Assembly: GCF_000220395.1 (NCBI RefSeq) | Contig: NW_004086067.1 | Span: forward strand, 1 to 40,000 | Length of the DNA stretch: 40,000 nucleotides | From: Ichthyophthirius multifiliis | Lineage: Eukaryota > Ciliophora > Oligohymenophorea > Hymenostomatida | Direction: 5' to 3' | Part shown: positions 15,915 through 27,610 of the stretch, one piece after another | Layout of the letters: each line of letters starts with the position of its first letter | Numbering within the stretch: the first letter of the stretch is position 1 | Position numbers and translations under genes: made by a program | The notes under the pieces: model-generated | Databases searched by the model: none | The model's input: the letters and a program-made list of their open reading frames with translations, nothing else | What the model was told of the DNA's origin: nothing

Positions 15915-16240
15915 ATTTTATTTTTATTATTATATTATTTAATTTAATCTTTAATTCTCACTTTTTAATTATTAAATTAATTAATTATTTTCATTTTTTC
16001 CTTCAGAACTAAAATGAACAAAGTCTTCACCTTTTTTTTTATTTTTTTAAAACAAAAAAATAAATTATATTACTATTTTAATTCATTTTTTTTATTTTAA
16101 TATTATTTTTTATTATAAAAACAAAATATAATTAATTTAGAATTTATTTATTTGCTTTTTTTTTAAAAAAAAACTATTATATTTAAAAAAATAATTAATT
16201 ATTTGTTAATTTAAAATAAAAAAAAAAATACATAAAAGGA
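15915..16240. other. Divergent spacer
   Basis: AT-rich spacer between divergent genes with runs of T and A up to about ten bases. No open frame or recognisable element; presumed to hold two promoters. Confidence 0.4.
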
Positions 16241-17137
16241 ATGAGAGAATAATTATAAATTCATGCCTTCCTAACATCAAAAGAAGCCTATTAACTAACT
16301 CAAACCCGGGACTTAGCCGTTTTGAAAAGTTCAAAAATAAAAAATCCTAAAGAAGATTAAACCCAAAAAGAACATTTATACAAATAAATAGTTCTTTAAA
16401 ACAAAAAAATTAAAAGTATTGACAATTTATAATAATTTTACCATAAATCAAAATAAGAAAATGATTTAAAGAAATTAGATCTTCATTTTAAATAAAGCCA
16501 AATAGACTAAATACAAGAAAATCAATTAAAATACTAACATGATTTAGAAAAGTTCGCCTAAAATATCAAAAACACACAAAAAAATATAAATAAACTAGAT
16601 TAAAAAAATAACTAATTTCGAATTTATGACACTAAATCTTTCACAATTTCAGAATTCTAAAATCTAAAAAAATATGAAAAATCAGAAGGTAAATACGGTA
16701 CATTACTTAATATAATCTAAGAAGAGGACTAAAAATTAAAAAAGACTAAAACTTTAGAAGACATTCAATTTTTAAGAAACAAAAAAGAAAAAAATATGAC
16801 TGAAAAATAAGTAAACCTTACCAAATTTCATAATATACTAAATGATACAAAAACTCTATGTAGGCAAATATTACCTGACATAAAATAATTAGTAAAAACA
16901 AAAAAAGTAATTGATGCTTCAATAAAAACTGACAAAATAAAATTAATATAAATATTAAAAAGTGATAATTATTCAAAAAAAAATAAGAATATAAATAAAA
17001 AAACACTAAATAAATACTCCATCCTTATTTAAAATTTCTAGGTTTTCAATCTAATGATTAAATAACAAATAAATAAAAAAGAAATAAAATGGAAACTATA
17101 GAAAGTAGATATTTATATTCAATTTAATTATAAATGA
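16241..17137 (+). CDS. Unknown coiled-coil protein, 298 aa
   Basis: Continuous frame without introns from ATG 16241 (MREQLQIHAFLTSKEAYQLT) to TGA 17135-17137. The N-terminal 40 residues have the least biased composition (HAFLTSKEAYQLTQTRDLAV), followed by Lys/Gln-rich coiled coil. A possible conserved core is KSEGKYGTLLNIIQEEDQ near residues 150-170, then CRQILPDIKQLVKTKKVIDA. No family recognised. The final 16 codons overlap the start of the next gene in another frame: its ATG is at 17089, and the TGA of this gene also overlaps a second in-frame ATG of the next gene (ATGA). Either the two genes truly overlap, the downstream gene uses a later start, or a single-base error splits one longer gene. 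Coding signal up to about 17040 is strong. Confidence 0.65.
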
Positions 17138-18305
17138 ATAAAGAAGGAAGGAATAATATTAATAATAAAAATTCTGAACTTGAAACTAACCTTTCTCATA
17201 ATAAAAATAATAATAAAATAGCATTTTCTATACAAAATTCAAATAATAACAGTCCAAAATAAAAAAATAATGAAAAATAACAACAGAAAAAATTTATGTA
17301 TAATGTATTTAACTAAATGACTCTATAAGATTTAAATCTAATAAGAAAATAAGTTCAATCAACTAGGATACCATTTATAAATAAAAAAAATGAAGATTAA
17401 TATTTCAATACATCAAGAAATAAAGGAATAGCTTAAATAAAAAAAGATATGCTTACATATAGTGTACAAAAAATGAATAAACTAAGAGCTTTTGAAAGTG
17501 CTTAAAAATAAAAAAAAAATAAAAAAAAAAATATTATTAATAATATAATATAAGTAAGTTAAAATTAATAATATTAATAAAATTTAAACGAAGAAACATA
17601 TGAAAGTGATAAAGAGGAAATTTAAAAAAACATTAATTAAAAAAATTATAAAAATATACTTTAAAAAGCACAAATTTAAATATTATAAAAAAAAAAATTA
17701 GATAATTAAAAATAATAATAAAATATAAATATATCAACCCCATAATCATTAAATGAATAAAATAAAATATTAAAAGAATATGATAATTCTTAAAATAATT
17801 AAGAATATGATTAAATTATTTAAATGTATTTAAAATAAGTCCTTACTAGATATAATAGAATGCATTCTAATTAATCCGATATAATTATTTAAAAAATGCA
17901 AAAATAAAGATTAAAAAAAGTACATTAGTTTATTTTAAATATATTATAATATTTATGAACATTTTTTCTTATTTTATTTTTTTTTAAATTTAGAATAATT
18001 AATCAATAAAACATAGTTTAAGAATAATGAGAAATGAACTTCAAAGGAAAGAATTAGAATTTAAAAGTATGATTGATGGAAATAATGAGGAATGTTAAAA
18101 AAAAAGAAAAAGATTTGAAATTTTATAATTAATATAAAAAAAAATTTATAGTAATAAATACATTGATCCTTCAAGGTTATTTTAATAAGCTTATTAAAGG
18201 AATAATACATTAGGATAAGTTAATTAATAAATACAAAATACATAAAAAATCAGTAAAAAATAAAATAATTATGAGCAAGTAGATAAAAATAATAAAAGTA
18301 ATTGA
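17089..18305 (+). CDS. Unknown Asn/Gln/Lys-rich protein, 380 aa
   Basis: ATG 17089 (METIESRYLYSIQLQMNKEG) or the next in-frame ATG at 17134; two exons, 17089-17919 and 17994-18305, with a GT...AG intron of 74 bp that restores the frame exactly (381 codons with stop). TGA at 18303-18305. Low-complexity N-terminal half with Asn, Gln and Lys runs; the C-terminal part is less biased (QVLTRYNRMHSNQSD, HSLRIMRNELQRKELEF, YIDPSRLFQQAYQRNNTLGQ). Such basic, Gln/Asn-rich ciliate proteins are common and rarely assignable. No signal peptide or membrane segment. It may form one gene with the preceding open frame. Confidence 0.65.
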
Positions 18306-18601
18306 AAACAAAATTATATATAAAATTATATTAAAATATAATATAATACAAAAATAATATATATATATATATATATAATTAGATTATTAAATTAAATATA
18401 TTTAAATTATTATAAAATTTAAAATAATTTATGATATATAGTGATTATTAATGTTATATTTATTTAAAAAGCAAATTATAATATATATTTTATATTTACT
18501 GACTTGTCTTTAGATTTAATAAAATAAAAAAAAAAATATAAAATAATATATAAAAAAAAAATATAAATTAATATATTTTAATATAAAATAAAATAAATAA
18601 A
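18306..18601. other. Intergenic spacer
   Basis: AT-rich spacer between two plus-strand genes with a (TA)n run at about 18358-18377. Presumed 3' end of one gene and promoter of the next; nothing else seen. Confidence 0.4.
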
Positions 18602-20380
18602 ATGTTTTTTATGACCTTCCTCGTTTCAATTTTATCCAATATATGCACAAATAGGCATTTTTGCTCATTAAAAGCAATAGCAAAGTATTGGTCTTATTCA
18701 TACTTATCTTTAGATAGAATAGTAAGCAATTTAAATTCTAATAAGTTAAATAACAATATATATTTTTTATTAATAAATTTCTTAATAATAACCTTAATTT
18801 TGTATTTTAACTAATAAATGCATTATTTTTTCTAAGTACTTTTGATAGAATTATCTTTTTACTTTAGTGTATATTATTACGGATTATTTACAAATAAATT
18901 TTCTTACAAATATGATCTATTAATAATGGTTTCTTTTTATTTGCTAAATGTCTTTCTTTCCTAACTAGATATGATTTTTTAAGATTTCTATTTTTCAGTT
19001 TTAATTAATTCCACTTTTCACTTTGCTTTATTAATAATTTTATTAATTAACTATAAATTAAGCCCATATAAATTTACTAACATTTTGCAAAATATAGACG
19101 ACTGTATTTCTTTATAAAATGAACAAGACTAAAATAATAATAGTCCACATAAAAATTTTCTTATAAAAAAGGGCAAATTAATATAACACATTTGCTTAGA
19201 TATTTAATAAATGTAAAAAATACAAATTAAAGGAAAATAATTAAACATAAAAGATATTAACTATATTTAACTTTAAGATTAAAACAATTAAAATAATGTA
19301 AATTTTATTAAATCAAAATATAAATAAACTATATAAATAAATTTATATTTAAAAAAATAGAATTGTAAAATCCAATAAACAAGCAATGCATAAATAATAG
19401 TAAGTCACGAAAATATTATTTCCGAATCAAATCAAATAGTAGTCTAAAAACCTAAAATTATTAAAGAAAAAGACGAAATAATATAAAACGGGCAACTTAT
19501 AGACTTCATAAATTTTATAGAAATATAAGAAGATTTCACTTTTATCACTTTTTACTAAAATACTAAGCAATTATTAATAAAAACAAAAAATTCATTAATT
19601 TTCATATCTTTTCCTTAACTAAAATAAGTAAAAGTATTTATCTTAGATTCTCGATATTAATATACTTTCCATCTTACAGAGGCCAAATGTTTGTAATATA
19701 ATTTCAACAGAAGCCAAAATCAACTAGAGTTTACCAAAATAGACTTATCATAACCTGAACTAATTTTAGAGGATACAAAATTAAAAATATATAAACTAAA
19801 TAATTTAAACTAAGGGTTCAATAATAATATTCTGCTTTATTACAATAATTTTTACAGTGAGGCTGATAAATTTAAAGAAATAATGTTCATAGTGGACGGA
19901 AATGAATTAGTTTCTTTAAATCTTGAAAATTACGAAACAGAAATTCTAATAAGAAACTTACCTAATTATTCAGATTCTCAGGTTTAAATAGAATAAATTA
20001 ACAAAAGGCAAATTATTGTAAATAATAATGATTTAGATATAGAATAGTCTGTTATAGATATTCCAACTAATCTAATATATAGAAAATATCAAATATTCTA
20101 AATAAATGCCCAAATTAAATAAATTGAAGGACTTTCGAATTTCGTGATTGTAAACCATAATAATATGTATAAAAATTCATATGTATTTAATATTGATAAT
20201 TGTTAAAATATCGAATTGTAGTATTTCGCTAGTTTTTAAAAAGCATGGAATTTCGGATGTGATAATATTTTGTTTTTGGATTCAGAAAAAAATCTTAATT
20301 ATTTCTAAATTAAAGAACTTGATATGAATTCAAATGGAGATAAAAATGGTTTAGATTGTGTATCTATAGTTATAGCTTGA
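18602..20380 (+). CDS. Membrane protein with long soluble C-terminal region, 592 aa
   Basis: Intronless frame from ATG 18602 (MFFMTFLVSILSNICTNRHF) to TGA 20378-20380. The first 170 residues hold about four hydrophobic helices (IYFLLINFLIITLILYF, FFQVLLIELSFYFSVYYYGL, LLIMVSFYLLNVFLS, FHFALLIILLINY). A Gln/Asn/Lys-rich linker leads to about 300 residues of alternating hydrophobic and polar short segments (IDFINFIEIQEDFTFITFYQ, LLIKTKNSLIFISFPQLKQV, FIVDGNELVSLNLENYETE) that look like beta strands of a WD40-type propeller, without clear WD signatures. Function unknown. Placing the start at 18602 relies on it being the first ATG in the frame; no upstream exon was found in the AT-rich leader. 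Propeller assignment is inference from strand pattern only. Confidence 0.7.
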
Positions 20381-20720
20381 TTATTTATTTATTATATTTA
20401 ATATTATATATATATATTAATACATATATATATATACAATTAATTATTTTTATTTTTATCAAATATCAACAATTAGTAATTTTATTTTTATTTTTTTCCC
20501 CTTTTAAATATTGTTGTTTTTTTTTTATTTATATATACAATTTTTCATTTTTTTATTTTTTAAAAATAAATAAATATATATTTTTCTATTTTATATATAT
20601 AATTATTATAATAAAACTATAAAAAGAACTAAAAAAAATAAAATAAAAAAAAAATCTATTTAATCAACAAATTAAACACAAGTATTAAAATATTATCGAA
20701 AAAAAAAAAAAATCTTAAAC
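20381..20720. other. Intergenic spacer
   Basis: Same-strand spacer, with TA-rich runs at about 20406-20436 and long T and A tracts. No open frame supported; it includes the leader of the gene starting at 20721. Confidence 0.4.
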
Positions 20721-22496
20721 ATGAATTATTTTAACAAAATATTAAATTTTTTATTTTGTATGAAAGATAATAAACCAATTCAAGAACAAAATACAGTCCA
20801 ATCATCTATCTTGAAATCTAATATAAGCCGAAAAAGTTCTAGAAAGTCTCTAAATTTTCTAGAAAAACCTGAAAAAAATATTGATTAAAATAAAATAGCT
20901 ACTAATTTTGACGAAAACCTATAAAAAATAGCTTTAAAAGAAATATATAAAGACTAATTAATTGAATAAAAAATATAAAGTAAGCTTTAAACCGAAAAAG
21001 ATCAAAAAATAACTCATTCAAATACTACAGATTTACAAAGTAATAATAATTCAAATTAATAATTACAATTAAGCAATAGTACTAGAAACACTTTAAAAAT
21101 TCAAAAAGAAGACCTTTTTAATTAATAAATATATATAAAAAATAATCAAATATTTTAAATTAATGATACTATTACATCGCCATATTCTCAAAAAGAAAAG
21201 AATTCTCAATTAAATTTATTTTCGTCTCGTTTTTCCTTATCTTTTTCAACATAATACGATTAAGAATAATCAAAAGCTTAAAAAATTCAATTAAGACCTG
21301 ATTTTTAAAACTTTACAATTAGTATTATCCCTAAAAAGATATCCTATTCTTCCTGTGATAATCTTTTTTAAATCAATTTAAATAATTTTAAAAGAATTTC
21401 ACATGAATCTATATTAGAAATAAACAATAGAAAAATCCATTAATAAGTAAAAATTACTGATTTAAAAAAATAAATATCAGAAAAAAAAGAAGATAGGTAA
21501 ATATAATAAAGTTTCTCTCCTATGTAAAAGTATTTTAAATAATCTTTTAGTGATTCTCCATAATAATTTCAAAATGATTCCATTTTTCATTCATTTAATG
21601 AATTATCAGAAACTTAAATAAAAATAATTCCCAGTAATGAATTTATATAAGATACTTAATAAATAAACCATCATAAACGTAAAAATACACAATTTTTCGA
21701 TTGTGAATATTATGAGATTTCTATTACCAATTAAAATAATTTAGTTGATAAAAAACTTATATAAGAACCCGATATATTAACAAAATGGATTAATTAATTG
21801 CCTAAAAATTCAATCTAACCAAATTTTAATAGTGAGATTCTATATTAATTAGAAATTATTAAATAAGAAACCTATTAGGATTTCATGATAAGTTTATAAT
21901 AGGAAAGTTTAGAAAATAAAGACCTTTTTGAATAAATAATATCTTCAGATGAATCTAATATATATTATAGAAGTGAATTGAATATAGATGATAATAGATT
22001 AATTATTATAAATGGGGAATATATAATAAATACAACTGATATTGGTGAGTTTATTAATTTTAAAAACAGTAATGAAATGTAGTAAATTTTAAATGGATTT
22101 AATAAAATTGTTTGTATAAACGAAGACTTTTAAAACACTATTTTATAAACTTATTGTGATTCCATATAATTAAATAAACCTTGCGAATTTTTATTTTTGA
22201 AACATTTTTGTTTTTTAAAATCTACAGATAGTTAAAATGAGAAAATTTGTGAAATTGATATTTCGATTAATTTACTAGAAATAGAATAAAATTTAAAAGA
22301 ATAAACTAAAATTGTTAGAGGGGAAATTTTTGGAGGTTCTCTTATTACAAAATATAAGAAATATTTAAAAGTGGAAGTTTTTTATGAAATAAATTACTCT
22401 AGTTTACTTACTAATAGTTAGGGTAAATATATGTATTAAAATTTATACACTAATTACTTTAAAAAATTAAAATAAAGATTTAATTAAAAATATTGA
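20721..22496 (+). CDS. 591-aa protein with START-like C-terminal domain
   Basis: Intronless frame from ATG 20721 (MNYFNKILNFLFCMKDNKP) to TGA 22494-22496. Residues 1-370 are Ser/Gln/Lys-rich and likely disordered, with short basic Ser clusters (SNISRKSSRKS) that could be phosphorylation targets. From about residue 370 the composition changes to a folded domain: EILYQLEIIKQETYQDFM, ESNIYYRSELNIDDNRLIII, CDSIQLNKPCEFLFLKHFCF, KIVRGEIFGGSLI, LKVEVFYEINYSSLLTNSQG, then a final helix with YFKKLKQRF. The order (helix, many strands, an R-G-x-x-x-G-G strand, a V-x-Y-x-x-x-x strand with G, C-terminal helix) resembles START lipid-binding domains. This is a fold-level inference without a diagnostic motif. 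No membrane segment. Confidence 0.65.
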
Positions 22497-22555
22497 AAAA
22501 AAAAAATTTAAAATTACTTTTTAATTAATTTTTGTCCAATAAACATTCTTTATTT

Positions 22556-22558
<3 letters not shown>

Positions 22559-22601
<43 letters not shown>
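22559..22601. repeat. (TA)n microsatellite
   Basis: About 21 uninterrupted AT dinucleotides between the START-like gene and the following coiled-coil gene. Such tracts recur in spacers and introns through the window. Confidence 0.9.
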
Positions 22602-22607
<6 letters not shown>

Positions 22608-22701
22608 TATTATATTTTTTTTATTTTTTTATAAATAAAATTTATATATACTTGACTATTTTTTAATAAAAATAAATAAATTTTTAACATAAAATAATTT
22701 A

Positions 22702-24141
22702 ATGGATAAACATAATTAATCAATTAAAATAATATAACACACATTTTAATAATATTCACCCCGAAACGCAAATATAAGAAATACATTAGTTATCCCATCA
22801 AGTAATAGTCTCTTAAATACACAAGAAAAGGAAGAAATTGAACAATTACATAAATAAATAAAAATATTAATTGACCAAAACAAATACTTTAGTGATTAAT
22901 TAGAAAAAGTTAGAAATAAAAATTAATAAGAAAAAATAGTTTATTAAGAAGACACTTAAAAAATAGAATAACTAAATTATCAAATAGATGAAATATTAAA
23001 AGAAATGGAAAGCATGCATAAACAAAATATTATTTTAGAAGAAGAAAATATTAATTTGTAAAATAATATATTATAATTAAACAATTAAAATTAATTGATC
23101 TAAAAGGATAATTTTAATATGAAATATTAAAATATTAATTTTGAAAAGGAAAATAATAATTTAAAATCAGCTATTTAAGTACTATAAAAATAAAATAAAT
23201 CCTCAAATGTATAAATTAATTGCTTAAATGAAGAAATTTAATAATATTAATAAGAGATTAATAGAAAAAATGAAGTAAATTTATATTTTTTTTTTATAAT
23301 ATTAATATAAGTATTATAGATTATAGATAACAATAATGTATCATTATAAGAAATGATTGAATAATTAAAATAGATAAAAAAAAAATAAGAAGAATAAGAA
23401 TAAAATTAATAAAAATATATAGAGGAGAACACTAGTGTTTTAAAAGAAAATAATTAGAATATATTAAAAATTATTTAACTAGAAGATTAAATAAAACAAA
23501 TAAATTAGAAGTTAACTTAATTAGAAAATGAAAATCAGATATTAATAGAAAATAAAATGAATCTACTAAATTAAATATAAGAAAATGATTAAAAAATAAC
23601 AAAATTAGAGTAGGAAAATAAATAGATTGTACAAGAAAATATTGATATGAAATTAGAAATTGAATATTTAGAAAGTTTAGAAGAAAGAATATCTATTTTA
23701 TATTAAGAAATAGAAGATTAGTAGATTTTTAAAATAAATAAAATTAAAGAAAATGATGAGCTTTTAAATAAAATAAGTTAACTGGAATTAAAATTAAAAA
23801 TTTTAGATGACAATAATGATAATAATAATAAAAATGAAAAAAATGATAATATTGATGATAATAATAAAAATTAAAATGATAATATTAATATTATTATTAA
23901 TAATAAAAATAATAATAGTAATAATTAAGATAATAATAATGATAATAATAATAGTAATAATAATAATAATATTATTATTAATAACAATGAATCCTATATT
24001 TAAACTTAAAGTATTTAAAGTGATATTGATTCTTCTTTATTTATAGATTTAAAAAGCGAAAATAAACAAAGTAAATTTGCTTCTTTTGTAAAATAAAAAA
24101 TAATATGGAAATAAAGTTATTTAAATATACTTAAATCATGA
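22702..24141 (+). CDS. Coiled-coil protein with Asn-rich tail, 464 aa
   Basis: ATG 22702 (MDKHNQSIKIIQHTFQQYSP), exons 22702-23274 and 23320-24141 with a 45-bp GT...AG intron in phase 0, TGA 24139-24141. After about 50 residues the protein is a long coiled coil (KEEIEQLHKQIKILIDQNKY, EYLESLEERISILYQEIED, LLNKISQLELKLKIL). A run of Asn/Asp-rich sequence from (AAT/GAT)n follows at about 23805-23990, then a short basic C-terminus (FASFVKQKIIWKQSYLNILK). No recognised family. The intron was placed because the frame downstream (IIDNNNVSLQEMIEQ) continues only if it is removed with the first of two nearby AG acceptors. Confidence 0.8.
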
Positions 24142-24314
24142 AAATATAAAAAAATAAGATTACTAATATATTTAATTATATATAATAATAATTTATTTTC
24201 ATATACATATATATATATATATATATACATATTATTAAATATTTTTAAACACTTTATAAATTAAAAAAAAAGAGTTAAAACTAAATATTATTAAAAATAT
24301 AAAAACATAAAAAA

Positions 24315-24934
24315 ATGAGAATTTTAACAGATGAAGAAACCAAAGTCTTTTTTTCAAAACTCTCCGAGTATATTGGTTAAAATATTAAATTTTTAATCGA
24401 CCGAACAGATGAACCACATGTATTTCGTTTAATAAAAGACCGTGTATATTATATGAGTGAAACTTTAATGAAAGCATGTTAAAATATAACTCGTGAATAA
24501 CTAATGCAGTATTTTATATTACATATATTTATCTTTATATATAATATTATCTTAAATAAAAAAAAAGTGTTGGAACATGCTTTGGTAAATTTACTAAAGG
24601 AGGAAAGTTCAGATTAAGTATTACATGTTTAGATTATTTAGTCAAATTTGCAAAAAATAAAGTATGGTTAAAGCCTTAAGGTGAATAAGCATATGTATAT
24701 GGAAATCATGTCATTAAAGCGCATGTAGGTAGAATGACTGAAAATATAGTTTAATATGCAGGTGTTATAGTTCTTTCTATGAATGATATGCCTCTAGGAT
24801 TTGGTGTTTCTGCAAAAAATACACTTTAAGCTAAAGATATGGATCCTACTGGTGTTGTTGTTTTTAATTAGAGTGATGTTGGTGAATATTTACGTATAGA
24901 AGATGAAGATAAAAACGCATCTAAAGATAATTGA
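24315..24934 (+). CDS. NIP7: 60S ribosome biogenesis protein NIP7
   Basis: Two exons (24315-24508, 24568-24934) joined by a 59-bp GT...AG intron give 186 residues, close to the usual 180. The N-terminal half reads [20 protein letters not shown], then [18 protein letters not shown], and the C-terminal PUA domain has [49 protein letters not shown] and [15 protein letters not shown], all direct matches to the conserved NIP7 pattern. NIP7 binds RNA through its PUA domain and is needed for 27S pre-rRNA processing and 60S assembly in the nucleolus. Start is the first ATG and fits the family N-terminus exactly. TGA at 24932-24934; acidic tail [11 protein letters not shown] is specific to this copy. 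Confidence 0.97.
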
Positions 24935-25065
24935 TTTATATATAATTATTAAAATAAAAATTATTTATTTTTATTGTGTGCATTTTTAATTTTCATTTTT
25001 TATAATTTTACTTAAAAAAAAAAGAAATAAAAGTATTAAAAAATATTACATATAACTTAAAAAAT

Positions 25066-25070
<5 letters not shown>

Positions 25071-25105
<35 letters not shown>
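25071..25105. repeat. (TA)n microsatellite
   Basis: Long TA run in the spacer between NIP7 and the S9 gene, followed by TATATT variants to about 25128. Confidence 0.85.
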
Positions 25106-25119
<14 letters not shown>

Positions 25120-25227
25120 ATATATATTAATTTTTTTTTATAATTTTATTAAATCTACTTTTTTTTATATATTTTATTTTTATACAATATTATAATTAAT
25201 AAAAATAAAATATCTTTTTTAAAAAAC

Positions 25228-27559
25228 ATGTAAAAATTTTTAAAAAATCAACTAATAAACCAACATTTACGAAAAATAGAGTACAAGTCAATTATAAGCC
25301 GTTTCCTAAATAAAAACCATGAAAATAAAGTCTAATAAATAAACCCATTTTCCCCCTAATAAAAACAGCAAAATGTATTCTTAAGTTTACTTTTAGACAC
25401 CGAATTAGACGAAAGACCAAAAGATCTAACTGAATATAATCCTCGTGATAGAATAACATTAAATGTAAATGAAGACATTTAAATTTTTTTGGAAGATAAT
25501 AAAGAAATATCTGATTTGGAAAAATAAAGATTATAAAATATAGATAAAGTACTGGGTACAAAAACCCATTTCCATGAAATTCTCCCATATGAAGAAAGAC
25601 TAGATAGCGAGCATGTCATGGAAACTAAAATTGTGAAAAGAAAATTTATTAGATAAAATAGATAAACAGCATTAGAAAGACTTCTAACACCAGACCCTTA
25701 GAAGAAAATTCCTGTTTAAAATATAAGAAATTTTACACAATTTAGTATATAATTATTAGAAACAAGGGTATTGCCTATACATGATAAATACTAATCTATT
25801 TTTAAAAATAAATATGAATAATTTATTGATTATTATGATTATTTAAAAATAAAATCAAGTGAATTTTCATCTGTAGAAGATTAAAAATAGGATGTTTTTG
25901 AAAATGAAATGAATTAAAAAAGAATTGAATATTTTACTTAAATTGAAAGTGTTTATACTGATATGTCCTTATTTAAAGTTGGTTTAATGGAAGAATAAAT
26001 GCTTTAAGAATTAAAAAATAGGACATAGATTCAAAATATTATACCTTTTTATACTAAGAAGTATATTTATTTAATTATATATATATATATATCTAAATAT
26101 ATAAATATATTTATATAATTTATATATTTATATATTTATATTTAATTTAAAAAGTATTTTAAATATAGATTTATTTACTATAATTAAGATTTGGATAATG
26201 TATTGAATATTTTTAGAGTTTCAAATGAAAATTTTTTAAATAAACCACTTTCTATTAAAGATTTATAAAAGGAAGAAATTTTAAGTGTTTTGACTAAATA
26301 AGAGATAATAAATTTTCTTGAAAACTACATTGAATTCGATAAAAGAATAGAATATTTAGCCGATGAATTAGAGTTATAAACTGTTTATTATAAAAATATT
26401 ATATTCAATAAAAACCATGATAAAATAGCTTTTGTTTTTGATATATATAATAATAACGAAGAATATATTTGTATTGTTAAAGATTTGAAAAAAAATTAAC
26501 TTATATAACGAATTATTAGTAACATACATTATTAATTGGCTTTTGATGATTTTGATAATATTTATTTTGTTTAAAAAAATGATTTAAAAAGATATAGTAC
26601 ATTATCATATTTAAACTTAGAAGATAAGAATATTTCTATTATTTAGCCAATAAAAATTTTGGATGAAAAAAATCCTAATTTTTAATTATAGAGTATAAAT
26701 ATAAATATTAAATAAATATATATAAATATATATATGTATAATTGTATATATAAATATATATATATATATTTATATCTATATATATTTATATATATTTTTT
26801 ATTTTTTTTAAAAAAATTTATATTTTTATACTTTTTTTATTTATTTAAATAGTATAAAGTATTTTAAATAAGGACATAATTTTACTTGATTCTAGTCTCA
26901 TTTCAGGAAATGAATAAAATTAATTATATTTTAAAGAAACTTATTTAAAAAATGCTGAATTTAGATAAATAACTGTATTATATTTAATTTTTATAAAAAA
27001 AATATAAAAACAAATAAAAGGAAAGAAAATAAAAAACAAAAACAATTTTAAAAATGGGAGAATAACATATATTTTTTACTTAAATAAATAAAGATAAATA
27101 CCCGACAAAAATTTATAAATATAAATATATAAAAGGAAACAAATAATAAATTAAATATTTAGAATAAGTAAATAAAGAATAAAATAAAATAATAAACCTT
27201 GATAAAATATACAAAGAAGCATTAGAAATTTAAAAAACCGAAATAAATAAATTGCAAATAGAAAACACTGAATAATAAATAGAATTAGGAGAATAATAAA
27301 TATTCTTATAATTAGATGAACTTAAAGAAGAGTATATTAAATCATTTGAAGTTTTTAAAAACTATATAGTCGTTTAAATTTCTTAAATTAACCAATAAAA
27401 AGATTATTTTAAAATATATAATTTTAAAACAAATTAATTCCATAATTATTATATATAAGAATAAATATATGATTTAGTTTTAGAAACTAATTAATTTTAC
27501 GAATCTGATATATTTTTTTATACAATTAAAGTAGAAAAACCTATTTATATAATATATAA

Positions 27560-27610
<51 letters not shown>

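Noticed and set aside
22559-22601. Regular repeats that might be a CRISPR array or centromere-like satellite
   Set aside because: Simple TA dinucleotide runs without spacers, in a eukaryotic context.
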